Positions 17,929 to 27,893 are shown, numbered from the stretch's first letter. The stretch is DNA of 64,000 nucleotides from SIG480 sp045539475 (GCA_045539475.1 JAZQFJ010000002.1:29363-93362), one strand, 5' to 3'. The notes: generated by a model not told the origin, from the sequence alone. Numbers and translations: made by a program.

Positions 17929-20352
17929 ATGGGGATACACTTGAATGAAAAAAAATTAAAAGAGCTTATTGCCGGTAAGCTTTCAAGACATTTCGGAAAA
18001 GAGATAAACGAGGCAAGTTATGAGGAGTTATATTCAGCCTGCTCGTTTATCGTCCGTGATATTCTGATGGAGAACTGGGCACGTGCGCAGGATGAAATAG
18101 AAAAGAAAGAGCTTCGTCAGGTCTACTATCTGTCGATGGAGTTTCTTATCGGTAAGTCTTTGCATAACAATATTAATAATCTCGGACTTTCTGAGGTGTT
18201 TGCAAATACATTTGAAGGTCTCGGATTGTCTCTTGATGAGGTGTTCGGGGTAGAACGCGATGCAGGTCTCGGTAACGGCGGTCTCGGTCGTCTTGCAGCG
18301 TGCTATATGGATTCTCTCACGGCTATGGACTATCCGGGAATGGGCTTTTCCATATTGTACGAATACGGTATATTCAAGCAGAAAATTATCGACGGAATGC
18401 AGGTTGAGCTTCCGGATAATTGGCTTGAAACCGGAAGCGTATGGACCGTGCCGAGAATAGAGGAAACTCAGGAGGTAAGGTTTGGCGGCAAGGTAGACAG
18501 CTATATGGAGGATGGAAAGCTTAAATTCTCGCATCACGACTATTATACCGTACTTGCTGTGCCAAACGATATGCTGATATCCGGATATCCGGGAAAAAAC
18601 GTTAATGTCTTGCGCTTGTGGAGTGCAAAGTCCACCAAAAGCATTGATATGCACCTTTTTTCAAAGGGTGAGTATGCAAAATCTATGGAGCAGAAGGCAA
18701 TGAGCGAGGTCATTTCAAAGATTCTGTATCCCGAAGATAACCACGAGGAAGGAAAGTCGCTCAGGCTTAAGCAACAGTATTTCTTCGTTTCTGCAACAAT
18801 TTCAAGCATTGTGAAAAAGCATAAGGCAAAATACGGCACGCTTCGCAATTTTGCCGATAAGGCTATTATTCACATCAATGACACGCATCCTACGCTTGCT
18901 ATCCCTGAGCTTATGCGTATTCTTATTGACGATGAAGGCTATAGCTGGGATGAAAGCTGGGATATTGTATCAAAATGTATGGCGTATACAAATCATACCA
19001 TAATGGCAGAAGCGCTGGAGCGTTGGACAATTTCCATGTTCAAGCATCTGCTTCCACGAATTTATATGATTGTGGAGGAAATCAACAGACGTTTCTGCGA
19101 TGATTTGTGGAATGTTTTTCCTGAAGACAGAGAAAAGATAGGAAAGCTTGCGATTATTGCAAACGGCGAAATCCGTATGGCAAATCTCTGTATAGCAACA
19201 TGTTTCTCTGTGAACGGCGTTTCTGCGCTCCACAGCAACATTTTAAAGGAGTCTGTTTTCTCGGATTACAATTACATGTTCCCCGGAAAGTTTACAAACG
19301 TAACCAACGGCATAGCCCACAGAAGATGGCTTTGTCAGGCAAATCCGGAGCTTTCTGCACTTCTTTCAGAGCTTATCGGAAATGATTTCCGTTACGATGC
19401 ATCAGCGCTTAAAAAGCTTGAAAAGTATGCTGATGACAAGTCTGTTCTTAAAAGACTTTTGGAGATTAAGCATAGCAATAAGATCAGGTTTGTCAATGCA
19501 ATGAACTTTGATACGGCGATAAATCCTGATTCCATTTTTGATGTCCAGTCGAAGAGACTGCATGAATATAAGCGTCAGCTTCTCAATGTTCTGCATATTC
19601 TTTATGAATATCATATGTTGCTTGATAATCCCGGAATGGATTTCAAACCGAAAACATATTTCTTCGGGGCAAAGTCGGCAGCCGGATACGCTATGGCAAA
19701 AAATATAATCAGGCTTATTAATTCTGTCGCATCCGAAATAAATTCCGATAAGAGAGTTGCGGATAAGCTTAAGGTGGTATTCGTAGAGGATTATAATGTT
19801 TCCATAGCAGAGCTTATGATACCTGCGGCAGAAATATCCGAGCAGATATCAATTGCCGGAAAAGAGGCGTCCGGAACGGGAAATATGAAGTTTATGCTCA
19901 ACGGTGCGCTCACAATAGGTACGCTTGACGGCGCAAACGTCGAGATATGTGAGGCTGTAGGTGAAGAGAATATTTATATATTCGGTATGAAGGCGCATGA
20001 GGTTGCAGCGCTTGCTTCCTCCGGAGCTTATTCTCCGATAGATTATTATCACAACGACCCGAAGCTCCGCAGAGTTCTTGATCATATCCGTGACGGCATA
20101 GGTGTCGGTGTGCTCAGAAATTCATATCCCGATATTGTGAATTCGCTTCTCTTCCATGACCAGTATATGCTTCTTGCGGATTTTGCGTCTTATTGCGAAG
20201 CGCATGACAAAATTTACCGCGAATACGGAGATCGGGAGCTGTTTGGCAGAAAATCCATTATCAATATCGCAAATGCAGGACGCTTTGCCGCAGACCGCAG
20301 CATAACGGAATATGCAGATAACATCTGGAATTTAAAGAAGATAAGCGAATAA
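17929..20352 (+). CDS. glgP: Glycogen/maltodextrin phosphorylase
   Basis: Releases glucose-1-phosphate from alpha-1,4-glucans with pyridoxal phosphate (GT35). 807 residues. The N-terminal NGGLGRLAACYMDS block and the PLP-lysine region EASGTGNMKFMLNGA (Lys near residue 650) are both intact, and the nearby GTLDGANVEI phosphate-site segment is typical. It follows glgA by 24 nt, so synthesis and breakdown of storage glucan are encoded together. Confidence 0.97.
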   Translation: MGIHLNEKKLKELIAGKLSRHFGKEINEASYEELYSACSFIVRDILMENWARAQDEIEKKELRQVYYLSMEFLIGKSLHNNINNLGLSEVFANTFEGLGLSLDEVFGVERDAGLGNGGLGRLAACYMDSLTAMDYPGMGFSILYEYGIFKQKIIDGMQVELPDNWLETGSVWTVPRIEETQEVRFGGKVDSYMEDGKLKFSHHDYYTVLAVPNDMLISGYPGKNVNVLRLWSAKSTKSIDMHLFSKGEYAKSMEQKAMSEVISKILYPEDNHEEGKSLRLKQQYFFVSATISSIVKKHKAKYGTLRNFADKAIIHINDTHPTLAIPELMRILIDDEGYSWDESWDIVSKCMAYTNHTIMAEALERWTISMFKHLLPRIYMIVEEINRRFCDDLWNVFPEDREKIGKLAIIANGEIRMANLCIATCFSVNGVSALHSNILKESVFSDYNYMFPGKFTNVTNGIAHRRWLCQANPELSALLSELIGNDFRYDASALKKLEKYADDKSVLKRLLEIKHSNKIRFVNAMNFDTAINPDSIFDVQSKRLHEYKRQLLNVLHILYEYHMLLDNPGMDFKPKTYFFGAKSAAGYAMAKNIIRLINSVASEINSDKRVADKLKVVFVEDYNVSIAELMIPAAEISEQISIAGKEASGTGNMKFMLNGALTIGTLDGANVEICEAVGEENIYIFGMKAHEVAALASSGAYSPIDYYHNDPKLRRVLDHIRDGIGVGVLRNSYPDIVNSLLFHDQYMLLADFASYCEAHDKIYREYGDRELFGRKSIINIANAGRFAADRSITEYADNIWNLKKISE

Positions 20353-20364
20353 GCCGGAGAAAAT

Positions 20365-22221
20365 ATGGAAAAACTTTTTATTTTTGATTCTCAGTCAAAA
20401 AAATGCAAAAAGCCTTTTGGGGCGATAAAGTGCGGAGAGTGCGTGATGCTCTCCGCATCTGCGCTTTGCACGGAAGTGGCGTCTGTAAAGCTGGTTATCT
20501 TTTCAGAATATGATAAAAAAAGAGAAGAATATGAGATGTCATGGCAAGGCAGAGAGGGTATTTACGATGCATATGGTATCAGTTTGGACGGATTTAAAGA
20601 ATCCGGGATACTTTGGTATTGGTTTGTGCTAAACACCGTCGACGGCAAGAATCTTTATTTCGGTAAAAACGGCATCGTCGATAACGAAAATAACATATCA
20701 AGCTTTCAGCTTACTGTTGCATCGTGTGAATATACTACGCCTTCATGGTTTTCGGAGGGCGTGACATATCATGTGTTTGTCGACCGCTTTTATCGCGCTT
20801 CAACCTCTCCGGAGCTTACGGAAGACGCGTTTTTTGCGGTACATAAGGATAAAGCAGAGCTTCCGTATTTCAAGCCGAACAGTAAAGGCGTTGTAGAGAA
20901 CAGAGATATATACGGAGGAAATCTTGAAGGTGTTATTGAAAAACTGCCTTACCTTGATAGTCTTGGCGTAAAAACAATATATTTAAGTCCGATATTTGAG
21001 GCGTGGTCAAATCACAAATACAACACCGCGGATTATAAGAAGGTCGATTCTCATTTCGGAGATGAAAAAATCCTTTCCGGTTTATGCCGTGCGGCAAAGA
21101 AATACGGAATGCGCGTTATTCTTGATGGAGTTTTCAGCCATACCGGCTCGGATAGTATCTATTTCAATAAAGAGAGAAGGTACGGCGAAAATACCGGTGC
21201 GTGGAATGATAAAAACTCTCCGTTCCGAAGCTGGTTTGATATTGATGAAAATGGAAATTATCCGTCGTGGTGGGGGATTGACACTCTGCCTCAGGTGGAT
21301 GAGCTGAACCGCGATTATACCGACTATATTATAAACGGCAAGGATAGCGTTATCGCACATTGGATGCGTGCGGGCGTTTCGGGGTGGCGGCTTGACGTTG
21401 CTGATGAGCTTCCGGATGAGTTCATAGAACAGCTCAAGGCTCGTACGCGAAAAGAGGATATGGAAGCGCTTGTTATAGGCGAAGTCTGGGAAGATGCCTC
21501 CACAAAGAAAGCGTATGGTGTAAGTAAAAAATACTTTACAGATGGCGTGCTTGATGGCGTGATGAATTATCCGCTCAAAAACTGTATCCTTGACTTTTTG
21601 TGCGGCAGAATATCGGCAAAACAGGCAAAAGATGCCCTTATGTCCATCGTTGAAAATTACCCGGATATCTCACAGCGATGCCTGATGAACATTATCGGAA
21701 CTCACGATACCGTGCGTGCCACCAATGAGCTTTCGGTGGGGAATCTTGCGCATGAATCGAAGGACTTCCGTGCAACGCGCGTGCTTGATGAAAAAGAGCT
21801 TGCGCTCGGAAAAGCACGTTTGCGTCAGGCGGCGATCCTGCAGTATATGTTCCCGGGTTCTCCCTGTATATATTACGGCGATGAAATAGGAATGCAGGGG
21901 TTTGAAGATCCGTTCAACAGAAGATTTTACACATGGGATAATATCGATGAAGACTTGCTTGAATTTTACAGGTCTTTGGGCAGAATAAAAACCGAAAACA
22001 AGTGTATGAGCACGGCACCCTTCCGTGTGGACTATGCAGAAGGAGATTTTCTTGTCGTATCGCGTGGAAATGTCCATGCGTTTGTAAACCGCGGAGAGAA
22101 ATGTAAAATGTTTAAGGTTTCGGATGAGTTGGAAACGATTGTTGTCCACGGTGAATGTTTGATGTCTTCGGGAAAGTTATTCCTGGGGAGTAAATCATCC
22201 TGCATTTTGTCGAAAAATTGA
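20365..22221 (+). CDS. GH13 alpha-glucan hydrolase (neopullulanase/cyclomaltodextrinase type)
   Basis: 618 residues without a signal peptide: an N-terminal beta domain (about 1-125), then a GH13 barrel. The conserved regions read ILDGVFSHTG, GWRLDVADE (nucleophile Asp), VIGEVWED (acid/base Glu) and IGTHDT (third Asp). The DGVFSHTG form of region I is typical of the GH13_20 group (neopullulanase, cyclomaltodextrinase, maltogenic amylase). As last gene of the glycogen array it probably acts on limit dextrins left by GlgP. Exact specificity is not decided by sequence reading. Confidence 0.85.
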   Translation: MEKLFIFDSQSKKCKKPFGAIKCGECVMLSASALCTEVASVKLVIFSEYDKKREEYEMSWQGREGIYDAYGISLDGFKESGILWYWFVLNTVDGKNLYFGKNGIVDNENNISSFQLTVASCEYTTPSWFSEGVTYHVFVDRFYRASTSPELTEDAFFAVHKDKAELPYFKPNSKGVVENRDIYGGNLEGVIEKLPYLDSLGVKTIYLSPIFEAWSNHKYNTADYKKVDSHFGDEKILSGLCRAAKKYGMRVILDGVFSHTGSDSIYFNKERRYGENTGAWNDKNSPFRSWFDIDENGNYPSWWGIDTLPQVDELNRDYTDYIINGKDSVIAHWMRAGVSGWRLDVADELPDEFIEQLKARTRKEDMEALVIGEVWEDASTKKAYGVSKKYFTDGVLDGVMNYPLKNCILDFLCGRISAKQAKDALMSIVENYPDISQRCLMNIIGTHDTVRATNELSVGNLAHESKDFRATRVLDEKELALGKARLRQAAILQYMFPGSPCIYYGDEIGMQGFEDPFNRRFYTWDNIDEDLLEFYRSLGRIKTENKCMSTAPFRVDYAEGDFLVVSRGNVHAFVNRGEKCKMFKVSDELETIVVHGECLMSSGKLFLGSKSSCILSKN

Positions 22222-22230
22222 AAATTACCA

Positions 22231-22259
22231 TTGACTTGTCCGCGTAAAAATGTTAAAAT
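22231..22259 (+). promoter_or_regulatory. Promoter of the T-box-controlled operon
   Basis: TTGACT (22231-22236), 17-bp spacer, TAAAAT (22254-22259) with a TG at 22251-22252 giving an extended -10. It starts transcription about 20 nt before the T-box leader and only 10 bp after the previous gene. Confidence 0.75.
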
Positions 22260-22280
22260 AAATCATCATATATTTGTAAT

Positions 22281-22526
22281 AACGCGATGATGAAAATCAG
22301 TACGTGTACGTCGCTTTCTTCAGAGAGCTGCCGGTTGCTGAAAGGCAGTGTTGCCCGTGCACGGAATTTCCTTTCGGAGCGGCTTCGCTGAACGTTTTCC
22401 AGTAGGTGAAGACGGGTTTGCCCGATACAGCTTGACCAATGAGGCTGTGCTTTTGCACGGTAAACTGAGGTGGTACCACGGTTTTTTAATCGTCCTCTGC
22501 TTTGCGGCAGAGGACGTTTCTGTTTT
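22281..22526 (+). promoter_or_regulatory. T-box leader, probable phenylalanine specificity
   Basis: Class I T-box landmarks are present in order: the AGTA loop-E bases (22299-22302), the distal AGAGAGCTGCCGGTTGCTG block (22322-22340), the T-box GGTGGTACCACGG (22469-22481), and a terminator hairpin CGTCCTCTGC/GCAGAGGACG (22491-22500 and 22507-22516) with a T-rich tail. CGTGTAC (22303-22309) pairs with GTGCACG (22357-22363), which places GAA-TTT-C (22364-22370) opposite AGTA, the expected specifier site. Both TTT and the one-base-shifted TTC are Phe codons. Uncharged tRNA should stabilise the antiterminator and permit transcription. The T-box call is secure; Phe specificity is a structural inference. 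Confidence 0.93.
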
Positions 22527-22557
22527 ATTGCCGGAATACAACTAAGGGAGAATTAAA

Positions 22558-24195
22558 ATGGTTATTACTGATTTCCTTGAAAAAAATGCGCGCCTTTACG
22601 GTGCAGAAACGGCTCTTGTTGAGCTTAACCCTTCGGAAGAGCGCGACAAGGTCACAACATGGTGGGATTTTAATCTCATTGAAAGCGCGGGGGAGGATGC
22701 TCCGTACCGTCGCGAAATCTCATGGAAGGATTTTGATCGTCGTGCAAACCGATTTGCAAATCTTCTTTTAAGCCGCGGAATCAAGCGCGGCGCAAAGGTG
22801 GGGATTCTTTTGATGAACTGCCTTGAATGGCTTCCGATTTACTTCGGAATCCTTAAAGCAGGCTGCGTTGCAGTGCCGATGAACTTCCGCTATTCAAGCG
22901 ACGAAATTAAATATTGTCTTGAGCTTGCGGATGTAGAGGTGCTTGCGTTCGGTCCGGAGTTTATAAGCCGTATGGATGCAATTTCTGATGACCTTCCGGG
23001 AGTACATACGCTGTTCTTTGTCGGAAACAACGGTCCGCAGTATACGGAGGACTGCCTTGCTCTTATGAATTACTGCTCATCAAGTGCGCCTCCGGTTGCC
23101 TTGTGTGAGGATGATTACGCGGCAATTTACTTTTCATCCGGCACAACAGGATTTCCTAAAGCAATTCTTCATGACCACCGCTCGCTTGTGTGTTCTTGTG
23201 TGACTGAGCAGAATCATCACAGTCAGACGCGAGATGATGTTTTCCTCTGCATTCCGCCGCTTTATCATACCGGAGCAAAAATGCATTGGTTCGGATCTCT
23301 TCTTTCTGGAAGCCGTGCCGTGCTTCTCCGCGGCGTAAAGCCGGAGTGGATTCTCCGCGCAGTTACGGAGGAAAAGTGTACGATTGTGTGGTTGCTTGTT
23401 CCGTGGGCACAGGATCTTCTCGACGCAATAGAATCAGGAAGGGTGGACGCTTCAAAGTATCACCTTTCGCAGTGGCGCCTTATGCATATAGGTGCGCAAC
23501 CTGTTCCGCCGAGCCTTATCAAGCGCTGGCTTGAGGTTTTCCCGCATCATCAGTATGACACAAACTACGGCCTTTCCGAGTCTATCGGTCCCGGCTGTGT
23601 CCACCTCGGTGTTGAAAACGTGCATAAGGTCGGGGCAATCGGCAAGCCCGGATATAACTGGGAAGCAAAAATCGTTGACGAAAAGGGCAAGGAAGTTTCG
23701 CGCGGCGATGTCGGAGAGCTTATCGTCCGCGGAGACGGCGTAATGCTTTGCTATTACAAAAACGAAGAAGCAACAAACGAGGTATTAAAAGACGGTTGGC
23801 TTTATACCGGCGATATGGCGCGCGAGGATGAAGACGGCTTTATCTATCTTGTTGACAGAAAGAAAGACGTTGTTATTTCCGGCGGCGAAAACCTTTATCC
23901 GGTTCAGATTGAAGATTTTCTCCGTTCAAACGAAAAGATAAAGGACGTTGCCGTTATCGGACTTCCGGATGCACGTCTCGGCGAGATTTGTGCTGCGATA
24001 ATTGAAATTAAAGAGGGAATGACCTGTACGGAGGATGAGATAAACTCCTTCTGTGAGCAGCTTCCGAGATACAAACGCCCGCGCAAAATCTTCTTTGATA
24101 AGGTTCCGCGTAATCCTACCGGAAAAATTGAAAAGCCGGCCTTGCGTGAAAAATATTGCAAAGGTCGTCTTGTTGAAGCACAGATCACAGGTTAA
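22558..24195 (+). CDS. AMP-forming acyl/aryl-CoA synthetase
   Basis: 545-residue member of the ANL superfamily that activates a carboxylic acid to its CoA thioester via an acyl-adenylate. Motifs: the P-loop-like YFSSGTTGFPKA, the hinge/ATP segment GWLYTGDMAREDEDGF and VDRKKDVVISGGENLYP, and the C-terminal catalytic Lys region NPTGKIEKPALR. It is the first gene behind the T-box. Given iorAB and a PaaK-type ligase downstream, an arylacetate substrate (phenylacetate, indoleacetate) is likely, but a medium-chain or branched acid cannot be excluded. Confidence 0.88.
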   Translation: MVITDFLEKNARLYGAETALVELNPSEERDKVTTWWDFNLIESAGEDAPYRREISWKDFDRRANRFANLLLSRGIKRGAKVGILLMNCLEWLPIYFGILKAGCVAVPMNFRYSSDEIKYCLELADVEVLAFGPEFISRMDAISDDLPGVHTLFFVGNNGPQYTEDCLALMNYCSSSAPPVALCEDDYAAIYFSSGTTGFPKAILHDHRSLVCSCVTEQNHHSQTRDDVFLCIPPLYHTGAKMHWFGSLLSGSRAVLLRGVKPEWILRAVTEEKCTIVWLLVPWAQDLLDAIESGRVDASKYHLSQWRLMHIGAQPVPPSLIKRWLEVFPHHQYDTNYGLSESIGPGCVHLGVENVHKVGAIGKPGYNWEAKIVDEKGKEVSRGDVGELIVRGDGVMLCYYKNEEATNEVLKDGWLYTGDMAREDEDGFIYLVDRKKDVVISGGENLYPVQIEDFLRSNEKIKDVAVIGLPDARLGEICAAIIEIKEGMTCTEDEINSFCEQLPRYKRPRKIFFDKVPRNPTGKIEKPALREKYCKGRLVEAQITG

Positions 24196-24240
24196 TTTTG
24201 TAGATTTAAATACTTTATATATCAGGAGGTACCTTGCATA

Positions 24241-25980
24241 ATGAAAAAGTTAATGCTTGGTAATGAAGCAGTTGCGCGCGGCCTTTTTGAGGCAGGCTGC
24301 AGTTTTGTTTCGAGTTACCCCGGTACACCGAGTACCGAAATTACAGAAATGGTTGCAAAATACAAAGAAGTATACGCCGAATGGGCACCGAATGAAAAGG
24401 TTGCAATGGAAGCTGCGTTTGGTGCGTGTATGGCAGGAAAGCGAAGCTTCTGCGGTATGAAGCACGTAGGACTTAACGTTGCTGCTGACCCGCTTTTCAC
24501 AATCTCCTATACAGGTGTGAATGCAGGTATGGTTATCGCTGTTGCGGATGATCCCGGAATGCACAGCTCGCAGAATGAGCAGGACTCCCGCCACTATGCA
24601 CGCGCGTCCAAAATTCCGATGCTTGAGCCGGCAGATTCAATGGAAGCGATTGAGTTTACAAAGCTTGCATATGAAATCTCCGAGAAGTTTGACACTCCGG
24701 TGCTTCTCAAAATGTGCACACGTGTTGCTCATTCTCAGAGTGTTGTTGAAACGTCAGACCGCATAGAAATTTCAAAAACATATGAAAAGACTCCTGCAAA
24801 GTACATTATGATGCCGGGAAACGCAAAGCGCCGTCATCCTGTTGTTGAGGAGCGCACAGCCGCGCTTTCGGAGTTTGCTGAAACTGCATCTGTAAACCGC
24901 GTTGAAGCCGGAATGGATAAGAGCATTGGTATCATCACTTCTTCAACCTCATATCAGTATGTAAAAGAGGTTTGCGGAGATAAATATCCGGTACTTAAGC
25001 TCGGTATGATCTGGCCGCTTCCGACAAAGCTCATAACAGATTTTGCAAACAGTGTTGATAAGCTCATAGTTGTTGAAGAGCTTGATAGCTTTGTTGAAGC
25101 GCATTGCAGAAATCTCGGTATTGAGGTTTCCGGAAAGGATATCTTCTCCTGCATCGGTGAATTTTCCCAGAACCTTGTTGCAGAAAAGCTTGGCAAGGAA
25201 ACTCTTTGTGGCGTTAAGCTTTCTGATGATATTCCGGCGCGTCCGCCCGTTATGTGTGCGGGATGCCCGCACAGAGGCCTGTTCTACACTCTTGCAAAGA
25301 ATAAAATCACTGTTCACGGTGACATCGGTTGCTATACCCTCGGTGCGGTTCCGCCGCTTTCGGCGCTTGACAGCACAATTTGTATGGGTGCGTCAATTTC
25401 CGGACTTCACGGCTTTAATAAAGCAAATGAGGGAGCAAGCGACGGTAAAACCGTTGCCGTTATCGGAGATTCAACCTTTATGCATTCCGGTATGACGGGA
25501 CTTGTTAATATCGCATATAATGCATCAAATTCAACTGTCATTATTCTTGATAACTCAATTACAGGTATGACAGGACATCAGCAGAACCCGACAACGGGTT
25601 ATAACCTCAAGGGTGATCCCGCATCAAAGATTGACCTCGAAGCACTTTGCCGCGCAATGGGAATCTCCCGTGTCCGTGTTGTGGACCCGTATAACCTCAA
25701 AGAGTGTGAAACGGCGATAAAAGAAGAGCTTGCCGCAGAAGAGCCGTCGGTTATTATTTCCCGTCGCCCGTGCGCGCTTCTTAAATATGTTAAGCACAAC
25801 AAGCCGCTTGTTGTTGAATCCGATAAGTGTAAGAGCTGTAAGATGTGCATGAAGATTGGTTGCCCTGCGATAAGTATGCAAAACGGTAAGGCGAAGATTG
25901 ACAACACGCTTTGCACCGGTTGCGGTGTTTGCGAGCAGCTTTGCAAGTTTGATGCACTTCATGCTCCGAAGGAGGACTAA
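24241..25980 (+). CDS. iorA: Indolepyruvate:ferredoxin oxidoreductase, alpha subunit
   Basis: Large subunit of the enzyme that interconverts aryl-2-oxoacids and aryl-CoA plus CO2 using ferredoxin, CoA and thiamine diphosphate. 579 residues: N-terminal pyrimidine-binding domain (SSYPGTPSTEI near residue 20), C-terminal thiamine-diphosphate domain (GDIGCYTLG near 361, and a GMTGHQQNPTTG loop near 443), then two [4Fe-4S] ferredoxin motifs, CKSCKMCMKIGCP and CTGCGVCEQLC. A good AGGAGGT site lies before the ATG. Neighbours are CoA ligases and iorB. Confidence 0.95.
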   Translation: MKKLMLGNEAVARGLFEAGCSFVSSYPGTPSTEITEMVAKYKEVYAEWAPNEKVAMEAAFGACMAGKRSFCGMKHVGLNVAADPLFTISYTGVNAGMVIAVADDPGMHSSQNEQDSRHYARASKIPMLEPADSMEAIEFTKLAYEISEKFDTPVLLKMCTRVAHSQSVVETSDRIEISKTYEKTPAKYIMMPGNAKRRHPVVEERTAALSEFAETASVNRVEAGMDKSIGIITSSTSYQYVKEVCGDKYPVLKLGMIWPLPTKLITDFANSVDKLIVVEELDSFVEAHCRNLGIEVSGKDIFSCIGEFSQNLVAEKLGKETLCGVKLSDDIPARPPVMCAGCPHRGLFYTLAKNKITVHGDIGCYTLGAVPPLSALDSTICMGASISGLHGFNKANEGASDGKTVAVIGDSTFMHSGMTGLVNIAYNASNSTVIILDNSITGMTGHQQNPTTGYNLKGDPASKIDLEALCRAMGISRVRVVDPYNLKECETAIKEELAAEEPSVIISRRPCALLKYVKHNKPLVVESDKCKSCKMCMKIGCPAISMQNGKAKIDNTLCTGCGVCEQLCKFDALHAPKED

Positions 25981-25983
25981 GCC

Positions 25984-26559
25984 ATGGAAACAAAAAATGT
26001 AATGATTGTAGGCGTTGGTGGTCAGGGAAGCCTTCTTGCTTCAAAGCTTTTAGGTCGCCTTCTTCTCACAAAGGGGTATGATATAAAGGTCTCCGAGGTT
26101 CACGGCATGAGCCAGCGCGGAGGAAGCGTTGTAACGTATGTTCGCTATGGCGATAAGGTCTATTCTCCGATTATAGATCGCGGAGAGGCAGATTTCATCG
26201 TATCCTTCGAGCTTTTGGAGGCAGCACGCTGGACAGAATATTTAAAACCCGGCGGCAAGATTGTCACAAACACTCAGCAGATTAACCCGATGCCGGTTAT
26301 AACCGGAGCGGCAGAGTATCCGGCTTCTCTTTCTGAAAAGATGAAGGCTGCGGGCATTGACGTGGATGCCTTTGATGCTCTTTCTCTTGCGGAAGAAGCC
26401 GGCTCGTCGAAAGCGGTAAACATCGTTCTTATGGGACGTTTGTCAAACTATTTTGACGCATCCGTGGATGAATGGATGCAGGCAATTGAAGAAAGCGTTC
26501 CTGAAAAGTTCCTTGAAATGAATAAAAAAGCATTTAATCTCGGAAGAAATTCTAAATAA
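25984..26559 (+). CDS. iorB: Indolepyruvate:ferredoxin oxidoreductase, beta subunit
   Basis: 191-residue small (gamma-domain type) subunit that completes the IorAB heterotetramer. It shows the family pattern GVGGQGSLLASKLLG near the N terminus and EVHGMSQRGGSVVT at residues 40-53. It begins 3 nt after iorA, indicating translational coupling and stoichiometric expression. Confidence 0.95.
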   Translation: METKNVMIVGVGGQGSLLASKLLGRLLLTKGYDIKVSEVHGMSQRGGSVVTYVRYGDKVYSPIIDRGEADFIVSFELLEAARWTEYLKPGGKIVTNTQQINPMPVITGAAEYPASLSEKMKAAGIDVDAFDALSLAEEAGSSKAVNIVLMGRLSNYFDASVDEWMQAIEESVPEKFLEMNKKAFNLGRNSK

Positions 26560-26576
26560 AAGAAAGCGTGATTGTA

Positions 26577-27878
26577 ATGGAAAAAAGATACTATCAGCCG
26601 GAAATCGAAACTGCATCGTATGAGCAGATTCGTGCATGGCAGAGTGAACGCCTCGTAAAGCAGGTAAAACATGTGTGGGATAATGTCCCGTATTACCGTA
26701 AGAAGATGGAAGAAAAGGGAGTAACGCCCGATGATATCAAGAGTGTGGATGATCTCCATAAGCTTCCTTTTATAACAAAAGCGGATCTTCGTGATGCTTA
26801 TCCTTATGGGCTTGTCGGAAAACCGCTGTCTGAATGCGTGAGAATTCATTCAACCTCCGGAACAACCGGAAAGCGCGTTATGGCATTTTACACTCAGCAT
26901 GACGTTGATCTTTGGGAAGAGTGCTGTGCACGCGCAATTGTTGCTGTCGGCGGAACGAAAGAGGATGTGTGCCACGTTGCGTATGGTTATGGCCTTTTTA
27001 CCGGTGGTGCTGGTCTCCACGGCGGTTCGCATAAAGTAGGGTGCCTTACGCTTCCTATGTCTTCGGGAAATACCGACCGTCAGCTTCAGTTTATGACAGA
27101 CCTTGGCTCAACCATTCTCTGCTGCACTCCTTCATACGCTGCATATCTTGCAGAGTCTATCAAAGAGCGCGGCATAAAGGATCAGATAAAGCTCAAGGCG
27201 GGTATCTTCGGTGCAGAGGCATGGAGCGAGGAAATGCGCCGTGATATTGAGCGTGAGCTTGGCATCCGTGCGTATGACATTTACGGCCTTACCGAAATTT
27301 CAGGTCCGGGCGTCAGCTTCGAGTGTGAAGAGCAGACCGGTATGCACGTAAATGAAGACCACTTTATCGCTGAAATTATTGATCCGGATACAGGTGAGGT
27401 GCTTCCGGAAGGTAGCAAGGGTGAGCTTGTTTTCACCTGCATCACAAAAGAAGCATTCCCGCTTCTCCGTTACCGCACCCGTGATATCTGTGTTCTTTCG
27501 CGTAAGCCTTGCTCCTGCGGCAGAACCCACGTTAAAATGTGCAAACCGATGGGAAGAAGCGATGATATGCTTATCATCCGCGGTGTAAACGTTTTCCCGT
27601 CCCAAATTGAAACAGTTCTTCTTGAACAGGGATATCAGGCGAATTATCAGATTATTGTTGATCGCGTAAACAATTCCGATACCTTTGAGGTTATGGTTGA
27701 AATGACGCCTGAAAACTTCTCTGATTCTCTTGCAAAGATTGCAGAGATGGAAAAGGGACTCGTTTCTGCGCTCAAGGCGATGCTCGGTATCGCGGCAAAG
27801 GTAAAGCTTGTTGCGCCTAAGACAATTGCACGAAGCGAAGGCAAAGCGGTCCGCGTTATTGACAAGCGCAAAATTTAA
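26577..27878 (+). CDS. paaK: Phenylacetate-CoA ligase (PaaK family)
   Basis: Adenylates phenylacetate or a related aryl acid and forms its CoA thioester. About 433 residues, the PaaK length. Motifs seen: HSTSGTTGKRV (ATP loop), YGLTEISGPG, and the characteristic Cys cluster with CSCGRT followed by GRSDDMLIIRGVNVFPSQIE. ATG 26577 is preferred to an upstream in-frame GTG at 26568. PaaK proteins commonly accompany iorAB; here it is the second, unrelated CoA ligase of the same operon, which suggests two aryl-acid substrates or two directions. Confidence 0.92.
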   Translation: MEKRYYQPEIETASYEQIRAWQSERLVKQVKHVWDNVPYYRKKMEEKGVTPDDIKSVDDLHKLPFITKADLRDAYPYGLVGKPLSECVRIHSTSGTTGKRVMAFYTQHDVDLWEECCARAIVAVGGTKEDVCHVAYGYGLFTGGAGLHGGSHKVGCLTLPMSSGNTDRQLQFMTDLGSTILCCTPSYAAYLAESIKERGIKDQIKLKAGIFGAEAWSEEMRRDIERELGIRAYDIYGLTEISGPGVSFECEEQTGMHVNEDHFIAEIIDPDTGEVLPEGSKGELVFTCITKEAFPLLRYRTRDICVLSRKPCSCGRTHVKMCKPMGRSDDMLIIRGVNVFPSQIETVLLEQGYQANYQIIVDRVNNSDTFEVMVEMTPENFSDSLAKIAEMEKGLVSALKAMLGIAAKVKLVAPKTIARSEGKAVRVIDKRKI

Positions 27879-27893
27879 GGAGGGTATGAGAAT

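Noticed and set aside
22365..22368. ATT (Ile) register for the T-box specifier
   Set aside because: It would need the triplet to overlap the conserved GAA that faces the AGTA loop-E bases; the triplet after GAA is TTT, and the shifted one TTC, both Phe.
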